Source: Echinostoma caproni
Lineage: Eukaryota; Platyhelminthes; Trematoda; Plagiorchiida; Echinostomatidae
Direction of reading: 5' to 3'
Assembly (NCBI GenBank): GCA_900618425.1
Contig: UZAN01039378.1
Location: 180,338-244,337 of the forward strand
DNA length: 64,000 nucleotides
The translations under genes and the position numbers were made by a program. Within the stretch, counting starts at the first letter, position 1. The number at the start of each line of letters is the position of its first letter. Shown in pieces: positions 1 to 12,149 of the stretch. The notes under the pieces are model-generated. The model had not been told where the DNA came from and ran no database searches. It saw nothing but the letters and a program-made list of their open reading frames with translations.

Positions 1-3000
1 TTTATTTCAGGAGATTATGTAGAATTATTGTGAACACAGTGAGTGAACTCTTGTGAAAACAGTTCACCACAAGAAGCCGTCTCTCAATTCACTGTCATTT
101 TACTGAACGTGAATTCAATGAGAACAGGTATTAGCTTGAAGCACCTTTTTATTTGCTAGTGTACCAAAAAGAACTGGACAGAATATTTGGAATGTATTTA
201 CTTTTTCAAATAAAATATTATTCAGCGCTCGTTCATAACGCATCATTCACGTATTCATGTTTGTTTGTTTGTGTGATAACAAGAGAATCTTCGGCCCAGG
301 TGGATTAGAAAACTTTAACATCTATCAATATCATATAACGTTTCACTTTCTCAAATATGACTAGCGGATAAATCGGTGGATTATTTATCAATCACAGTTA
401 TGATCCGCGCTTTTGGGAGGGGCTTTTGACTGTGCTATCTCGTTTGACATGATCAAGTCAGTTGGTAGCCACTAATCTGTTTTAAACAGAAAATACTAGT
501 TTAACCCCCCGCTGTAGGTTTGAGTATGTTTTCCGGGTTTATTACATCAATGGATACAAATGCGTTCTACCGATGCCAACCGGAAAACGTGCTTCAGTGA
601 CATTCGTTTTATTGTGACTGTATTCTCAGGTCACATGACTACGATATCGTTACAAATGTGTTGAACAGGGTAATTTTCAGTTTATCCATTAGAGAGCATT
701 TATCGATTGATCATATATCACAACCTAATTTGGAGATACAGGTTGGATTCATCCTCTATGGTTTTGGGTTAGACAATTAGATTCTGATGGTATCACATCT
801 GTCATGCATGACATTGGGTGTGGAAGTGATTCTTGGGACGTAGATACTCATCAAGCGCAGAGAGAGTGACAGGAAAAACAATGACTCGCTCACTATTCTT
901 TTGATTTCTATTATCATAACGCCGGTGACTGAAAAAATAACCCTTTTTTAAAAATATTACCTCATCAAATTGGTATAACTCATTACAAGGAGTTTTTGAA
1001 TGAAATTCTACAAACTTTTCTGGTAGTTTTAATTGAAAAATTGTATGCGAGACATCTCAGGTTTGGGCAGAAGTGGATCAATGATTGCAGAGTAAATGAA
1101 CCATAATAACTGGTCTTGTCACGTGATGTAAACTCCGGCAACTCGGTTGAGGACAGCCTTGTGTGGATGACTTACAACACAATACAAACAACCGTAGAGA
1201 TGGAAATGAACAAACATTCTCACGGTAATAGCATGTTGCTTGCCTCGAGATATGTATGCAGTTTTGCCGTAGTTTCCGTTAAGTTCTCGATGAAAACTTA
1301 AAGTAGTGGACATCAGGTGACACATAAACAAGGAACGCGGAGATTACATACTACCAGCAACCTTAAAAAGTCGTTGAACCACGGGATAAGGGAATTATTG
1401 AAAACCATTGATGTACAAAAGCACTGTAAATAGAGTTTTGGTTCACCATAAATTGTTCAACTTTTCTGTCTATGATTATACTGATCTCGATACTATGAAC
1501 TGTAAACTTTGAGCACGTGACGATTAGTGGATTGATAGTCTGCGGTCATCTTCCTCTGTCTCGTCCAACTTGAAGAGTTTTAAACTCCATCTAGGATTTC
1601 ATGAAACTGCTCGCAAACATCATAAAAAGATTGCAAAAATAAACGAAATCTAACTTGTGATTTATTTCAAATGAAGCAAACTGGGACCTTAATCGAGTTT
1701 TAAAAGAAAGATGCAGCCAAACAAAAACTAAAGGAAAAGATATGTTTGACGTTAAATTTCAGTAATCTTTGACATTGGTTGATTTACGCAGAAATCGTCT
1801 TCTACTGACGAACCTAATTGTGTTCTCTAATTTTTAAGATTCTGAAAATAAGACGCACGTGACTTCTATTCAGGGGTATACTATGGAAGACTGTAAAATA
1901 AATCATTCGTGTAAAATAAAGGGCATCCGTGATTATGTGCTTCTTTTTGTGCACCATCCTTGAGACTAACAAGCAGTTTACTTGTTTTGATTAATCTATG
2001 TTCAAGCTCATTCTCGTGCGTCTCCATTTGGCTAACGATACTATGTGAAGTACTTGGAATTACTTGTAAACATTTTTTTAAATAATCAAAAGCAAACATG
2101 AGTAGCACGTTCTAGTATTTCTTCGGAAACCCACGATCTACATGATGTGTTTCCCGTTTGAAAGTTCCCTCTACCATCTTCCTCTACCTCTCACAACCAT
2201 TTTATTTTAATTGTCAATTGATCGAGACGAATGTTTCTGATTTCGAATTACCTTTAATCCTGATCCACGTTGGCGTAAACGATTCTCGATTAAATCACTT
2301 ATTGGCTTCAAATTCAAAACTTACACCAAATAACAGCGAAATAAAAAATAATCTTGTTCTCTTTAGCATTTTAAAACGTTCGTAACAGACGATTTAACTT
2401 ACTTGTTTCATTGGATACAGTTCATGAGTATATGTTTTCTGTTTTGTTCCGATGTGTTATTATAGTCACTCATGTATGTAAGCGCGGTATTGTATCACAT
2501 TCGAAAGTACTTTTGTATCGGAATAAGCATGAGAGCCTTTGAAATGAATGAACTTCGTTGCGCAATTTGAACACACACTTCTGGAAACGAAAAACAATCC
2601 TATTCGCATGTCCATTCACTGGTTATTTCACATGTTAGCCGATCAATACGAATTGTTTAGAGTTTCGCTAGACTACAAGCATCTATTTCGTTCGTTTGAA
2701 CTTAGCTGAATCGAGGAACAGACACTGTCTATGCAGGGTTGAGTTTGAGATAAGCCCAGCATTCCTTAATCCGATTTAAATTACTTTCTACCTTCTTCAA
2801 TGAAGATGGCAGATTATGGCTTTAATTCCTTTCTAATGAGCAATGTAATACCTAGGTTAACATGATATTTTTTAATAAAAATTGAAGAGGAATCACGTTT
2901 TCCAAGTTCCATCGAACAAATGTCTGTTCACTTAAATACTAATACAGAAGACGATGCTATCGACAGGGCAATGTTGGAGTGATGAATTGTGGAAGATTTT

Positions 3001-4500
3001 ATTTATTCAGTGAATCAGTGGTCATCAGATACGGTTAAAATATCATTCAATAACGTGGGACTCTGAAATCACGGTGAAGGTGTTCATTGCTTGTTAGCCG
3101 TTATTAACTGAACGACAGCGTGCATCAAACTGAAGACTACTTAACACTAAGGTTCAGTAATTTGTGCAGCATTGACCGACGGGCTCTACTTCAGGTGGTA
3201 TGAAGAAGTGGAAAGCTACTGAGGATGACCAGCTTTGATAGTCAAGTGTTTAGTACTTTTCATTTGTTGTTTTACGTTTAACTAACAGCGAGTTCAGTCA
3301 ATATGAAAGACTGGTGGTTTATAGTAAGAACAAAACTGCTCTACACCGCTTCCAGTCTTTTGGTACTGAGTGACACGGTTGCTCTGTATCACACACACAT
3401 ATACACACACACTAAAACAACGGAGAACTGTTTCCATTTAATCTATTTGAATAAAACAGCTAACACAATACGAGCGGAATCGATAGTTCTTATCACATGT
3501 GCGTGCTCTCAGTCAACTTCTATACGGATAATAAATGGGTCGGAATGTTAGAAAAGGAATAGCATATCTCGACATTTACATGATTACTTGAGTTTAGGTG
3601 GGAAGAATTTGGTTGTTGAGTCATTACTGAAATCATTTGGAGTTCAGTGAACTAAAAAGAGGGACAGTGAATTCAAAGATTCAGCAAACGAGGATGTTAC
3701 CATCGAAGCAGTTACGTAATGGACGAAGATTACCCGCGGAGAAAAGAGAGTTGGAACCGGTTACGTGATACCAAGTGGATAAAATCACAAATAGAATTTA
3801 ACGGATGTAGAAGAGTAACGGAATACAAAATTGATCAATTATGTGGGTTCAACGAGTTGCGCAATATGAAAATAAGGAGTGTCAAAGAAGGCGTAGGAAG
3901 TGGCTGCAATGAGGGAGAGGAAAGAGTAGGGAAATATAAACAATAATTACCATGGCAATAGTAACTGCATTAAAAGGTTCTTATTCAAGCACAGGTCAGG
4001 CATAAAACAGATAATAACAAGAAAAAAATGATACTCTCCTTCGCAGAATACGTTCAGTTTACATAAAAATCCTGTTGATATGGGTTTCACTCATTCAGCC
4101 AGCGTTTTAAGTGCAACCGTAGGGAAATGTATTGTTCCTTCATTTATTGCAACACCTGCCCCTTAGATACAATACGCGAGAACATTTTCGTTGACAGTAA
4201 GACGTAAACGAATTTTACCGAAGTTTACACTGCTTACATGATCTTCATCGTTCCTTTGAATGTCAGATATGAATAACGGCATACTTTCCGGTTGTCGAGA
4301 AACTTCCGTCATAAGGGAGAATCATCAACATTTTATCATGCTCACAGGGTAGATACTATGGAACACAAATGCTCTATCCGTCTCAATTTCGTGAAATTAA
4401 GGCGCACAGTTTTTTCATTTATCGTTTACTTCATTTTTACTTCCCTTCATTGAATCTACAAAGTTGCCATTTTCAGGTATGGGTGAGAGACCGATTGAAG
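1..4500. other. Intergenic or intronic DNA, nothing firm
   Basis: AT-rich sequence without a supported gene. A short CA/TA-type run lies near 3,390-3,411. An open frame at 3,719-3,946 starts with ATG and is very rich in charged residues, but the strand is purine-rich there, which produces such composition by chance. A weak SGNH-like stretch at about 2,225-2,385 is listed separately. Nothing else stands out. Confidence 0.5.
2225..2385 (+). pseudogene. Possible remnant of LINE ORF1 esterase-like domain
   Basis: The plus frame here reads LILIHVGVND and, about 25 residues on, LVLFSILKRS before a stop. SGNH/GDSL-type esterase domains found in the first ORF of some CR1-like LINEs have an 'IHVGTND' block followed at similar spacing by a hydrophobic 'SILPR' block. 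No catalytic Ser block is visible upstream and no other part of an element was found around it. The match rests on two short blocks, so chance resemblance in AT-rich DNA is quite possible. Confidence 0.2.
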
Positions 4501-4539
4501 GGCTGCTATGTAACTCAACGCAGAAGGTCAGGCGATAAT

Positions 4540-4611
4540 GATAGGAATCAAGCACACGTACGCCGGGGTGCTAATTTGGTGACGTTACCACCTGGCCACC
4601 ACCACCCTATT
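4540..4611 (-). repeat. Dispersed repeat, copy 1 (minus orientation)
   Basis: Read on the minus strand, this segment aligns with 6,001-6,064 on the plus strand. Both share GGTGGTGG, then GGTGGT, then ACGTCACCAA, then CCCC and ACGTG, in the same order and spacing; I estimate roughly 70% identity by eye. Downstream on the minus strand GAGTTACAT recurs near the GAGTTACAC of the other copy, which suggests an indel between the two. No coding capacity and no clear terminal repeats are visible, so this may be a fragment of a short non-autonomous element. Confidence 0.55.
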
Positions 4612-4687
4612 CAAGAAGTGTCAAGCTCCATTTTTCTGAGTGCCTAAAATAAACAGGAATCTTTATGTATCAGTTTAGGCTGAATTC

Positions 4688-4710
4688 AATAATAATAATA
4701 ATAATAATAT
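4688..4710. repeat. (AAT)n microsatellite
   Basis: About seven uninterrupted AAT units. Confidence 0.9.
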
Positions 4711-6000
4711 GAATAGAACGAATATTGCTCTTATTCAATCTTTTGTCAACATCAAAATTTGTAACATATCAGCTGTGATGTTACACATTGTGAGCGACTC
4801 CCTTGTCATTTTAAAACTGGAATGGCTGGCGTGGAGCCTACTGTGTTACTATTACTTGAAACAAACAGAACAATCATAGTGTTTGAATCTAATACCTAGG
4901 ATTCGAGAATGACTGTAAAATAATTCTAAATCACATTGCTCACGAATGCTTGCAGTGCCACTCACATTTCAGCTCTTTGTTATGGTTTTGCATTGATTTT
5001 GTCGGGGCAGTCACATTCAGCATTGTGCTTAAGCATCAAATGTTTTTTCTCCACCCTCTTGCATTTTACCCTAGATACCTTTGATACGTTTTGCCACATT
5101 CGACGTTCCGTTGATCCAAAGGATATGTATGTCTAAAACCGCAATACTAATGAATTATTTTTGCCGTAAAATTCTATATTTGCCCCGAATCATGAAATCA
5201 CACAATCAAAGGGGGTTTCCCTCAAATTAACAATTTTGAGCAAACCGTTTCCTCTGCCTTGTTTGGTCATGAATGATGTGTGGCAATGGTATATTTGTCT
5301 CGCCGTATCACCGCAATGTGATGTCTGGTATGTTGTTCACCCAGTTTTGATTTCATAGTAACTTATACAGAGAGGTATGTTTGTCTTTGGACGTCCCATC
5401 TGACGCACAGTTATTTCAGCGTTCAGGTTTTTCTAACGAAGACAAACCTTCCTATGTTTTAGGATCTGACTGTGTCTGCCATTAGCATGGGTACCGTCTG
5501 CCAGCCGAATGAATTTTCCGTAGTATTGGAGAACGATCTTATCATCCCGTTGGACCACACATAAAATGTTTACTGTTGATCATACCCATCCGTGGTTAGC
5601 CGGTTGAATATACGCCGACCCATGGTAATATGGATTTCTACTCATAGCTCTTTTCTCACAAGTTTGGCAAAAGCATTTGGCAAGTTGCCTTTGCTGCTGA
5701 TAACCAGTCAAAGTTTGTACTTCGTTTCTACTTACGTCTCACGAGAATTACTTAAGTATCTCCGCAGATGTTAAATTCGCTTTTGATAGAGACTGGCAAT
5801 AAACAGAATAGGTTTTTATTGTATTTTAAAAGAAAATATTTTCCTATTGAATTAACGCCAGGAAGCCCGTCCATTAGAAAGGAACATTGTTTTGTATTTG
5901 GTGTAACACTAACATAAAAGTTTTGTCCTAATACTCAACTATGTACAAAGTTGGGATATTACATCAGGATGAGTGTCAAATGTATCAGTTGGTTTTTATA
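4711..6000. other. No supported feature
   Basis: AT-rich DNA with short chance ORFs only. I see no splice-bounded coding exon, RNA gene or element here. Confidence 0.5.
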
Positions 6001-6064
6001 CGGTGGTGGGAGCCCGGTGGTGACGTCACCAACTTATCTCCCCTGAGAACGTGAGTTACACACC
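6001..6064 (+). repeat. Dispersed repeat, copy 2, with CRE-like palindrome
   Basis: This is the second copy of the repeat at 4,540-4,611. It contains the perfect 12-bp palindrome GGTGACGTCACC at 6,019-6,030, whose core TGACGTCA is the full cyclic-AMP response element consensus. The other copy has one mismatch there (GGTAACGTCACC on the minus strand). The block starts with GGTGGTGGG (6,002-6,010) and CCCACCACC follows at about 6,062-6,070, so the region can also fold as a hairpin. Whether any factor binds is unknown. Confidence 0.5.
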
Positions 6065-6074
6065 CACCACCACT

Positions 6075-9000
6075 GCTAAATTGCCCTAATTTGTGTTGCA
6101 TGGTAGCCCTTTGATTGACCGCTCCTCTTTTTTCATAAAATTATACCTTCGAAAATTCAAGGAAGGGGAGTTGAAATGCAAAAGAACAAAGAAACTATCT
6201 TCCTCTATGGGGGTCTTGATTGGTATATATGTATAACCTTGGAGCACCACCTGTAGATCAAATGTCATAAAGGTTGTTTTAATTTAAGTTACCTTATTTT
6301 AATCTAACCCATTCAAAGCTGTGTTTTAAAATAAATAAACGTAGCGAAGGGTCTGAAAGAGAGCCTCATGCAATCAACCACATATTCAAATGATTAATAT
6401 TAAACGATGCAAAACGTATTCTTCCAACAAAGGATACATATTTGGGCAGATGAATTTTCCTGACCGAAGTCGGCAAGCGCTTGACATAAAATGAAATCAT
6501 TTGTCTTTAGAAAACCTGCAAAAAGAATGAAAAAATTCCAAAGCTCGTGGTTTAAAGGTACACATTAGCTCAACTGTCGATCTAACAGTACCAATAATCT
6601 TTTAGACTGCTGTTGGCAATGACTTATAAACGGATGGTTCCTATTAAACTATCTGTTGCAGTCATTCCAGTGCAATTGTACATTCAGATTTAATGAGAAA
6701 TCAAATCGGATAGTGTGTCTTTGTTTGTGTAGAACAATAATTCCGAAGTTGCGCTAGATGTTTATCAACATGTTCGTGCAAACCTGCAAAACTGCAAACG
6801 AATTACTTTATCTCCCCAAGGCATCAGAACAACTCAAACAGGTTATTTTTCTCAGGTGATTTAATTATAAATGGCGGTAAACATTTGTCCCATGAAACAA
6901 TAGTCGCCTTTTACTTAACGCCGGGCGTTCAGGGGAAACATTTTTTCCCTATTGATTGCACTATTTTGTTTTCAATATGGAAAATTAACACAAATGTAAC
7001 GCTTTTAAGACGAAACACTGAATCTCCGTCATTTGTTTCGTTCTCACGATAACACAGCCAGGGCACACAAACCTGAACCCGACAGAAGTACTTTTACCTC
7101 GTGCTTAGTTTGATAATAAAAATGTTTCGTATCAGGAAAAAACAAGAAAATGCTTGGATGACAGACTTGCAAGCTTCCAAACACAAAACGTAATGCATTA
7201 CGGGCAGACAGTTTAACACGCTAATCGAGAAATAGACAAGACGCGACTTAAGTTGGGAAATTCGAGTCTACTGCAGCTGTATACAATCTGCCAATAGTCG
7301 GCTTAGAGTTTAGCACAGTTTCATCAACTGATAGTTTTAGAGTTGCACATAACTGGAATTGGAACCAGAGATCACCAACTGCAGAATGCTTCTAGATCAA
7401 AGAATTTTGCTTGTGCCTAATACCTTATTTGAATAGTATTAGTAAGAAAATGGAAGCGCTCAGTTTTCAGTAGGGCTTGTATACCCGAAAGCCTTAACTA
7501 ACTTTTGTTGTTGTTCTAGGGATGTCCAACCCAGGGCTAGTCACCTGTCCTATGTTACATTATCTGAAGTAATAATCAGGTCGTTTGAAAATGGTGGTCA
7601 ACTTACAACATGTTCGTATATCACACACGTAGTTCTGTTTGGTAACTTGTGTACCCATCTTGCAATACGGGTACAACTAGGTGTTGATTGTAAACTCCAA
7701 TTCACTCCAACCAGATCCAATGCCATCATCCAGAGTTTGAAATAGGAACATCTTTGCATGTTACGGTCTGCTTTGTCCTAAAACCAACGTAGTTCATAAT
7801 AAGAATGTTCAAATCACCATATATCCTATTCCAGGTGAGAAAATTGCATTCTGTTCCCTAAAAGTATAACAAACTGGTAGAATGAAACCAGAAAATGATG
7901 ATCTACAAAACAGGGGACATTTTTATCAGTCAAAATGATATTTTTTCATTTTTATGAAAAGCAAAGTTTGCATTTTCTACAAAACAAAGTTAACCTGAGC
8001 GGCGACAACATGAACTAGGAAGCCAGAATTTCCTATTACTTTTATTTTCAAAAAGGATGATGTCCGGTTGCACGTTTGACATTGTGAGCAATGATTTCTC
8101 GCGCGTGAATGACTGCTCCCCTGAATTATGCAAATACAAACAGAACATAACCAGCCGAAACTTTATGCACTCAACCAGGCTGATGATTTTTCCATTTGCG
8201 AACTATTGTTTTAGCAGTTATAAATAAGGTTAGAACGAAACGAATTTCCTTTCTAGTGTGGTAATTTACCGTCATAGGTGTCTGTCACATATTAGCGCTA
8301 TATTTCTCCGTCTTGTGTACAGACCATGTGACGAATAAAGTTTTTAAAATCTTCCACATGTTCGAGCGTAAAATACGTGTCTCATATGGTTCGCAAGAAT
8401 AACACAAATGGTACGTCTAATTTGACAGTGGGAATGCTTTCCACAAATGCATGACGAAGTGAAAAAAGAGATAATACCTTGATCAAGACATTATTTGTAA
8501 AAAAATATCATATCAAAGAAGGAATCGATATATTTTTGATGTACTTAAAATTCAAGCAGCGCATTTGAAATCCGACATTGCGTTGCCCGCAGAAAATTAA
8601 AATAAAATAAAAAAGCATCAGTAGCAAAAAGGAAGCACATACGAAGAAAAGATTTCTTTCAGCTTGCACAGCCTAATAGGAATCCACAGAACGTCGCAAC
8701 AACTCTATTCGTTCTCTGGTTTGTTTTACTCGTATTATTTAGACATTGTGTATGCACAAGATAATTTTAGATATATTTATTATTTTCGAATTTATGTTTA
8801 TATGTGTGTAGTGTGTATCAATTTATGCGCTAATATTTTAGTTACAAATGTTCTCCACATCGTATGCTGCATAGGAATGTATGGCAAATACCACGTTGAA
8901 AATGTTACTATAGTTTGGCTAATGCAAATTTAATTCAATTCAATAAGAACCGGTTGTTTGTTGGTTTGGCGTCGGGCTTGATAAGGTAATATTAATAAGA

Positions 9001-12000
9001 GAGGGTAGATGATAAAAAGAAATTGCTATTTATCATTCCCATATCCGAATTCCTTATTGTATATCACGGTAACTTTCTTGACTATGGGGCTGACTTGGGG
9101 TCCAGCCTAATGAAAACGAATTTCTGCGCTATGTTTTAGATGAGTTGGTTAAGAAAGTTCATTTACCCTAAACAGTCTTTGGCACACCATTTATTTAAAT
9201 GTTGAAAGTACTGTAAAGCTGTTTTACCGTTATCAAGTGCCACAAGAAGCATTCCTCTACTGAGTTCCCGGAAGTTGGAACCCGGGAATTTATTCATGGA
9301 ATTTAGTCTGGTGAATCTCTCGACTGTTTTTCATTCCCAAACTCTTCATGTTTGTTTTCCACTAATGTGCAGATGCAGTCAAGTGATGCAGAATAACAGT
9401 ATTCTCACCCATCTGCAAACTTTTCACAATATTGCAGTGCCGCAATAGCCTGATTCCCCCTTTTCCGTGATTACGGGCATTCTATTAATGAACGCATCTT
9501 TTTGAGCCCATATTTTCTATTTTCATGCATTGCCCAACAGTCCTGTTCATTGCCATCGGTAAACTCTTATTGTCACAACCGCTTAGTGCAAAAGCATCGT
9601 GTTTTTAAGTGAATGCTGATTGTTTAGGACAAGTAATTATCGTCATTCAAAATGCGGTTTTCCCTGTCTATTTTTGCTAACATCCCACGGGATAACGCAA
9701 ACGAATAATTTTTCACGCGTCCCAACCTCATTTCTGCCTGGCTAAATTTAAAGTGCGTGAAATTTTTTTCCAAATGATGGCAAATGCAGTGTGTACGTGC
9801 AGTATACCAGGTGTGGGGACATTGTCTGAAAACTGCAGTTATTCACCTAGTAGACCCTAATGACATAGGTTTTCTGGAATAGCATCAAGGTGTCTTAAAC
9901 AGATAATTCAAACCAGTGTACATCTGTTTGGTCATTATTATTTTGGGCAAGATGAATGTAGGCTATACGGCTTACCAATAACTTTGATTTGATTTGTCTC
10001 GTTTATACGTCATATGGATGGTAACTGCGTGCATTATAATGTGATTCCTACTGCTTTGAAGGTTCAAATCACTATTTTCAGAAACGTGCGCATTTTATCC
10101 GGAACAAGTGGGCAACGAATGTATCATTTTCTTTATTTGAACAGTACCCATTTGTTTAAAGTTTTTTGTGTCTAACACTAGTGCTGTTTGTATTTTATTC
10201 GAATTACTGAATACAAAGTAAAACATTCAGTGACCAGGATGGCAATTATAACAGACAAAAGTTGCTTGGAGGTAACCAAATCGGTGGATGCCGGTGCAAT
10301 TCGGACCGACAATCTGAGATTCTATTCGCATGAGTATCGCCGCCTTCTCATTGTTAGACTTGCTACTGAACCAGGAAACAAGCAATAAACTGTTAGTTTG
10401 CACTGGTTGCTGGATTCAGCGTAACAGTAACAAATACAATTTAAAGAATGCTCCCAGGTGAATTTTCACTGTTTGACGTATTTTCGAATGATCGTGAGAA
10501 TAGTATCAACCTAGATGAAAGTGTAATATACACACAAAGACGTCGAATGTGGTGCTATACTGTGTACGCTTTACCCGACGGCTAACTCATCTGATGTGCA
10601 CTCATAATCATTGAGAACTGTGGCACAAGCCGTTAGAACGATTCACTGTATATTGTGATACGGTAAAAAATCCGCTATTGCAATCGACAAGTTTTCATGC
10701 TTCCGTTTAAACAGTGAGTTCTCGGGTTCCATTATTTGTTGGGTTTGTTTGCATTGCTGTTCAGAAGTGGTAAGGCCAAAACGATGATACATTGCAATTC
10801 ACAGGTCCGACCTATATTTCGCTTACTTTGTAAACAAACGCATTCATTATGCAATTCAGTTATTGATGAAGCAATGGATATATAAATATAGTTGGAGAGC
10901 TCTTAATTGGACCAATGAATTCGCAAATCTGATGAGACCTATTCGGGTTGAAGCATTCGTACAGGGCATCTTAAGTCTCATTCCACTTGCTCCGTGTATG
11001 AAAAAATTCACTTTTTACTCAAATAAAATCCTCACTGCTCTTATAAATTATGACTTCCTGTCAACGTAAGGATCGTTTTTCTTCTTTTGGATCAAATCGA
11101 ATCAGATTTTCTTTAGCAAGATCAAGGGTGACACGCTGAGTCACAATCAAAGCTGACTAGCTGAGGATGAACAAAGGAGAGCAACGTAATCACCTGCAGC
11201 AAGTCATTCAATATAATCGTTAAGAATACTCTTTCTAAGTCTCAAAATAACGTGGAGTTGGTTTTGAAAAACTAGAAATTCGCTCTCAGTATCATGTATC
11301 AGCCATGATAAAGCCCGCAGTTAAAACGAGTTTTTTTCAATTCTCACTTGTTGTGCTCAAAAATTAAACATCAAAATCATGCTGCATAGACAACATTGAG
11401 CCTGTCCATGCCTCCAAAATAATTTTAAATTTACGCTTGGATTCAGGGCTGGTTTGCGTTTGTCAGTGGTTGGGCTCCTGTATAACTACTTTGATGATTT
11501 CCGGTTTCATTCCGACCTTGTCTGATACAAAACAGTTGAGTGGAATGAACACAGAGTTCCTCCCGGGTAATGACTATAAATACGTTTAAAACGTTTAAGA
11601 TTTTAGCTGACCACAATATACTGAACGCTGGAAATTGTGACAAAAGATAGGTTAAAAAGTGCTTAACCAATAAGCTATGTTGGCCCGACCAAACAATTCA
11701 CTTAAAACTCACTTTTTGAGAAACTTATTTCTGGTTGTGAGTGAAAATTTGTTTTTATAGATTTTACGTTTCGAATCATCTCTGTTTATCTGTTGCATTT
11801 TGCCTAAACAAAAATTCATGTATTTCATTCATTCGCTTCTCTGTTGAGTTTCTAAACATTAAAAATCGAAATTACTCATGCAAGAACAAATTGCTCTTGT
11901 AGACATTCATAGTTTTTGGTATAATTTGTAAAGATGAATCCATTTTAAATTCCGTTAACTGATAACAGTATACCACTAAACTGCAGGCTAATCTTAATTA

Positions 12001-12062
12001 TTTATAATATTTATTCATAAGCGCCTAACTTCAGCTCGAAGATGAGTGTGTTTTCTGCACAG
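6075..12062. other. Long stretch without supported genes
   Basis: About 6 kb of AT-rich sequence. Open frames such as those at 8,664-8,933 and 10,188-10,388 have composition or boundaries consistent with chance. No transposon motif, tRNA or strong exon was found. It is probably intergenic DNA or large introns. Confidence 0.45.
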
Positions 12063-12149
12063 GGACGAAAGCCGGGGCCGCGCAAAACCGTCGGTAGTAG
12101 GAGAGATCAATGCAGAAAAAACTTAGGCCTGTTTCTAGCAGCGGAGACC
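12063..12149 (+). CDS. Candidate internal exon, basic GRKPGPRK motif
   Basis: This 87-bp stretch is open in one frame only and is clearly richer in GC than its surroundings. It follows a good acceptor (ttttctgcacag) and ends at GAGACC before GTAGGT. It starts and ends in phase 0 and encodes 29 residues beginning GRKPGPRKTVGSRRDQ. The GRKPGP block resembles AT-hook-like basic motifs of nuclear and chromatin proteins, but such a short match does not identify a family. I could not chain it to another exon with matching phase. The isolated GC rise with matching splice sites is the main support. Confidence 0.4.

Noticed and set aside
3719..3946. ATG-started 75-codon highly charged frame
   Set aside because: The strand is purine-rich, which gives Lys/Glu/Arg-rich frames by chance. 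No splice context or motif was seen.
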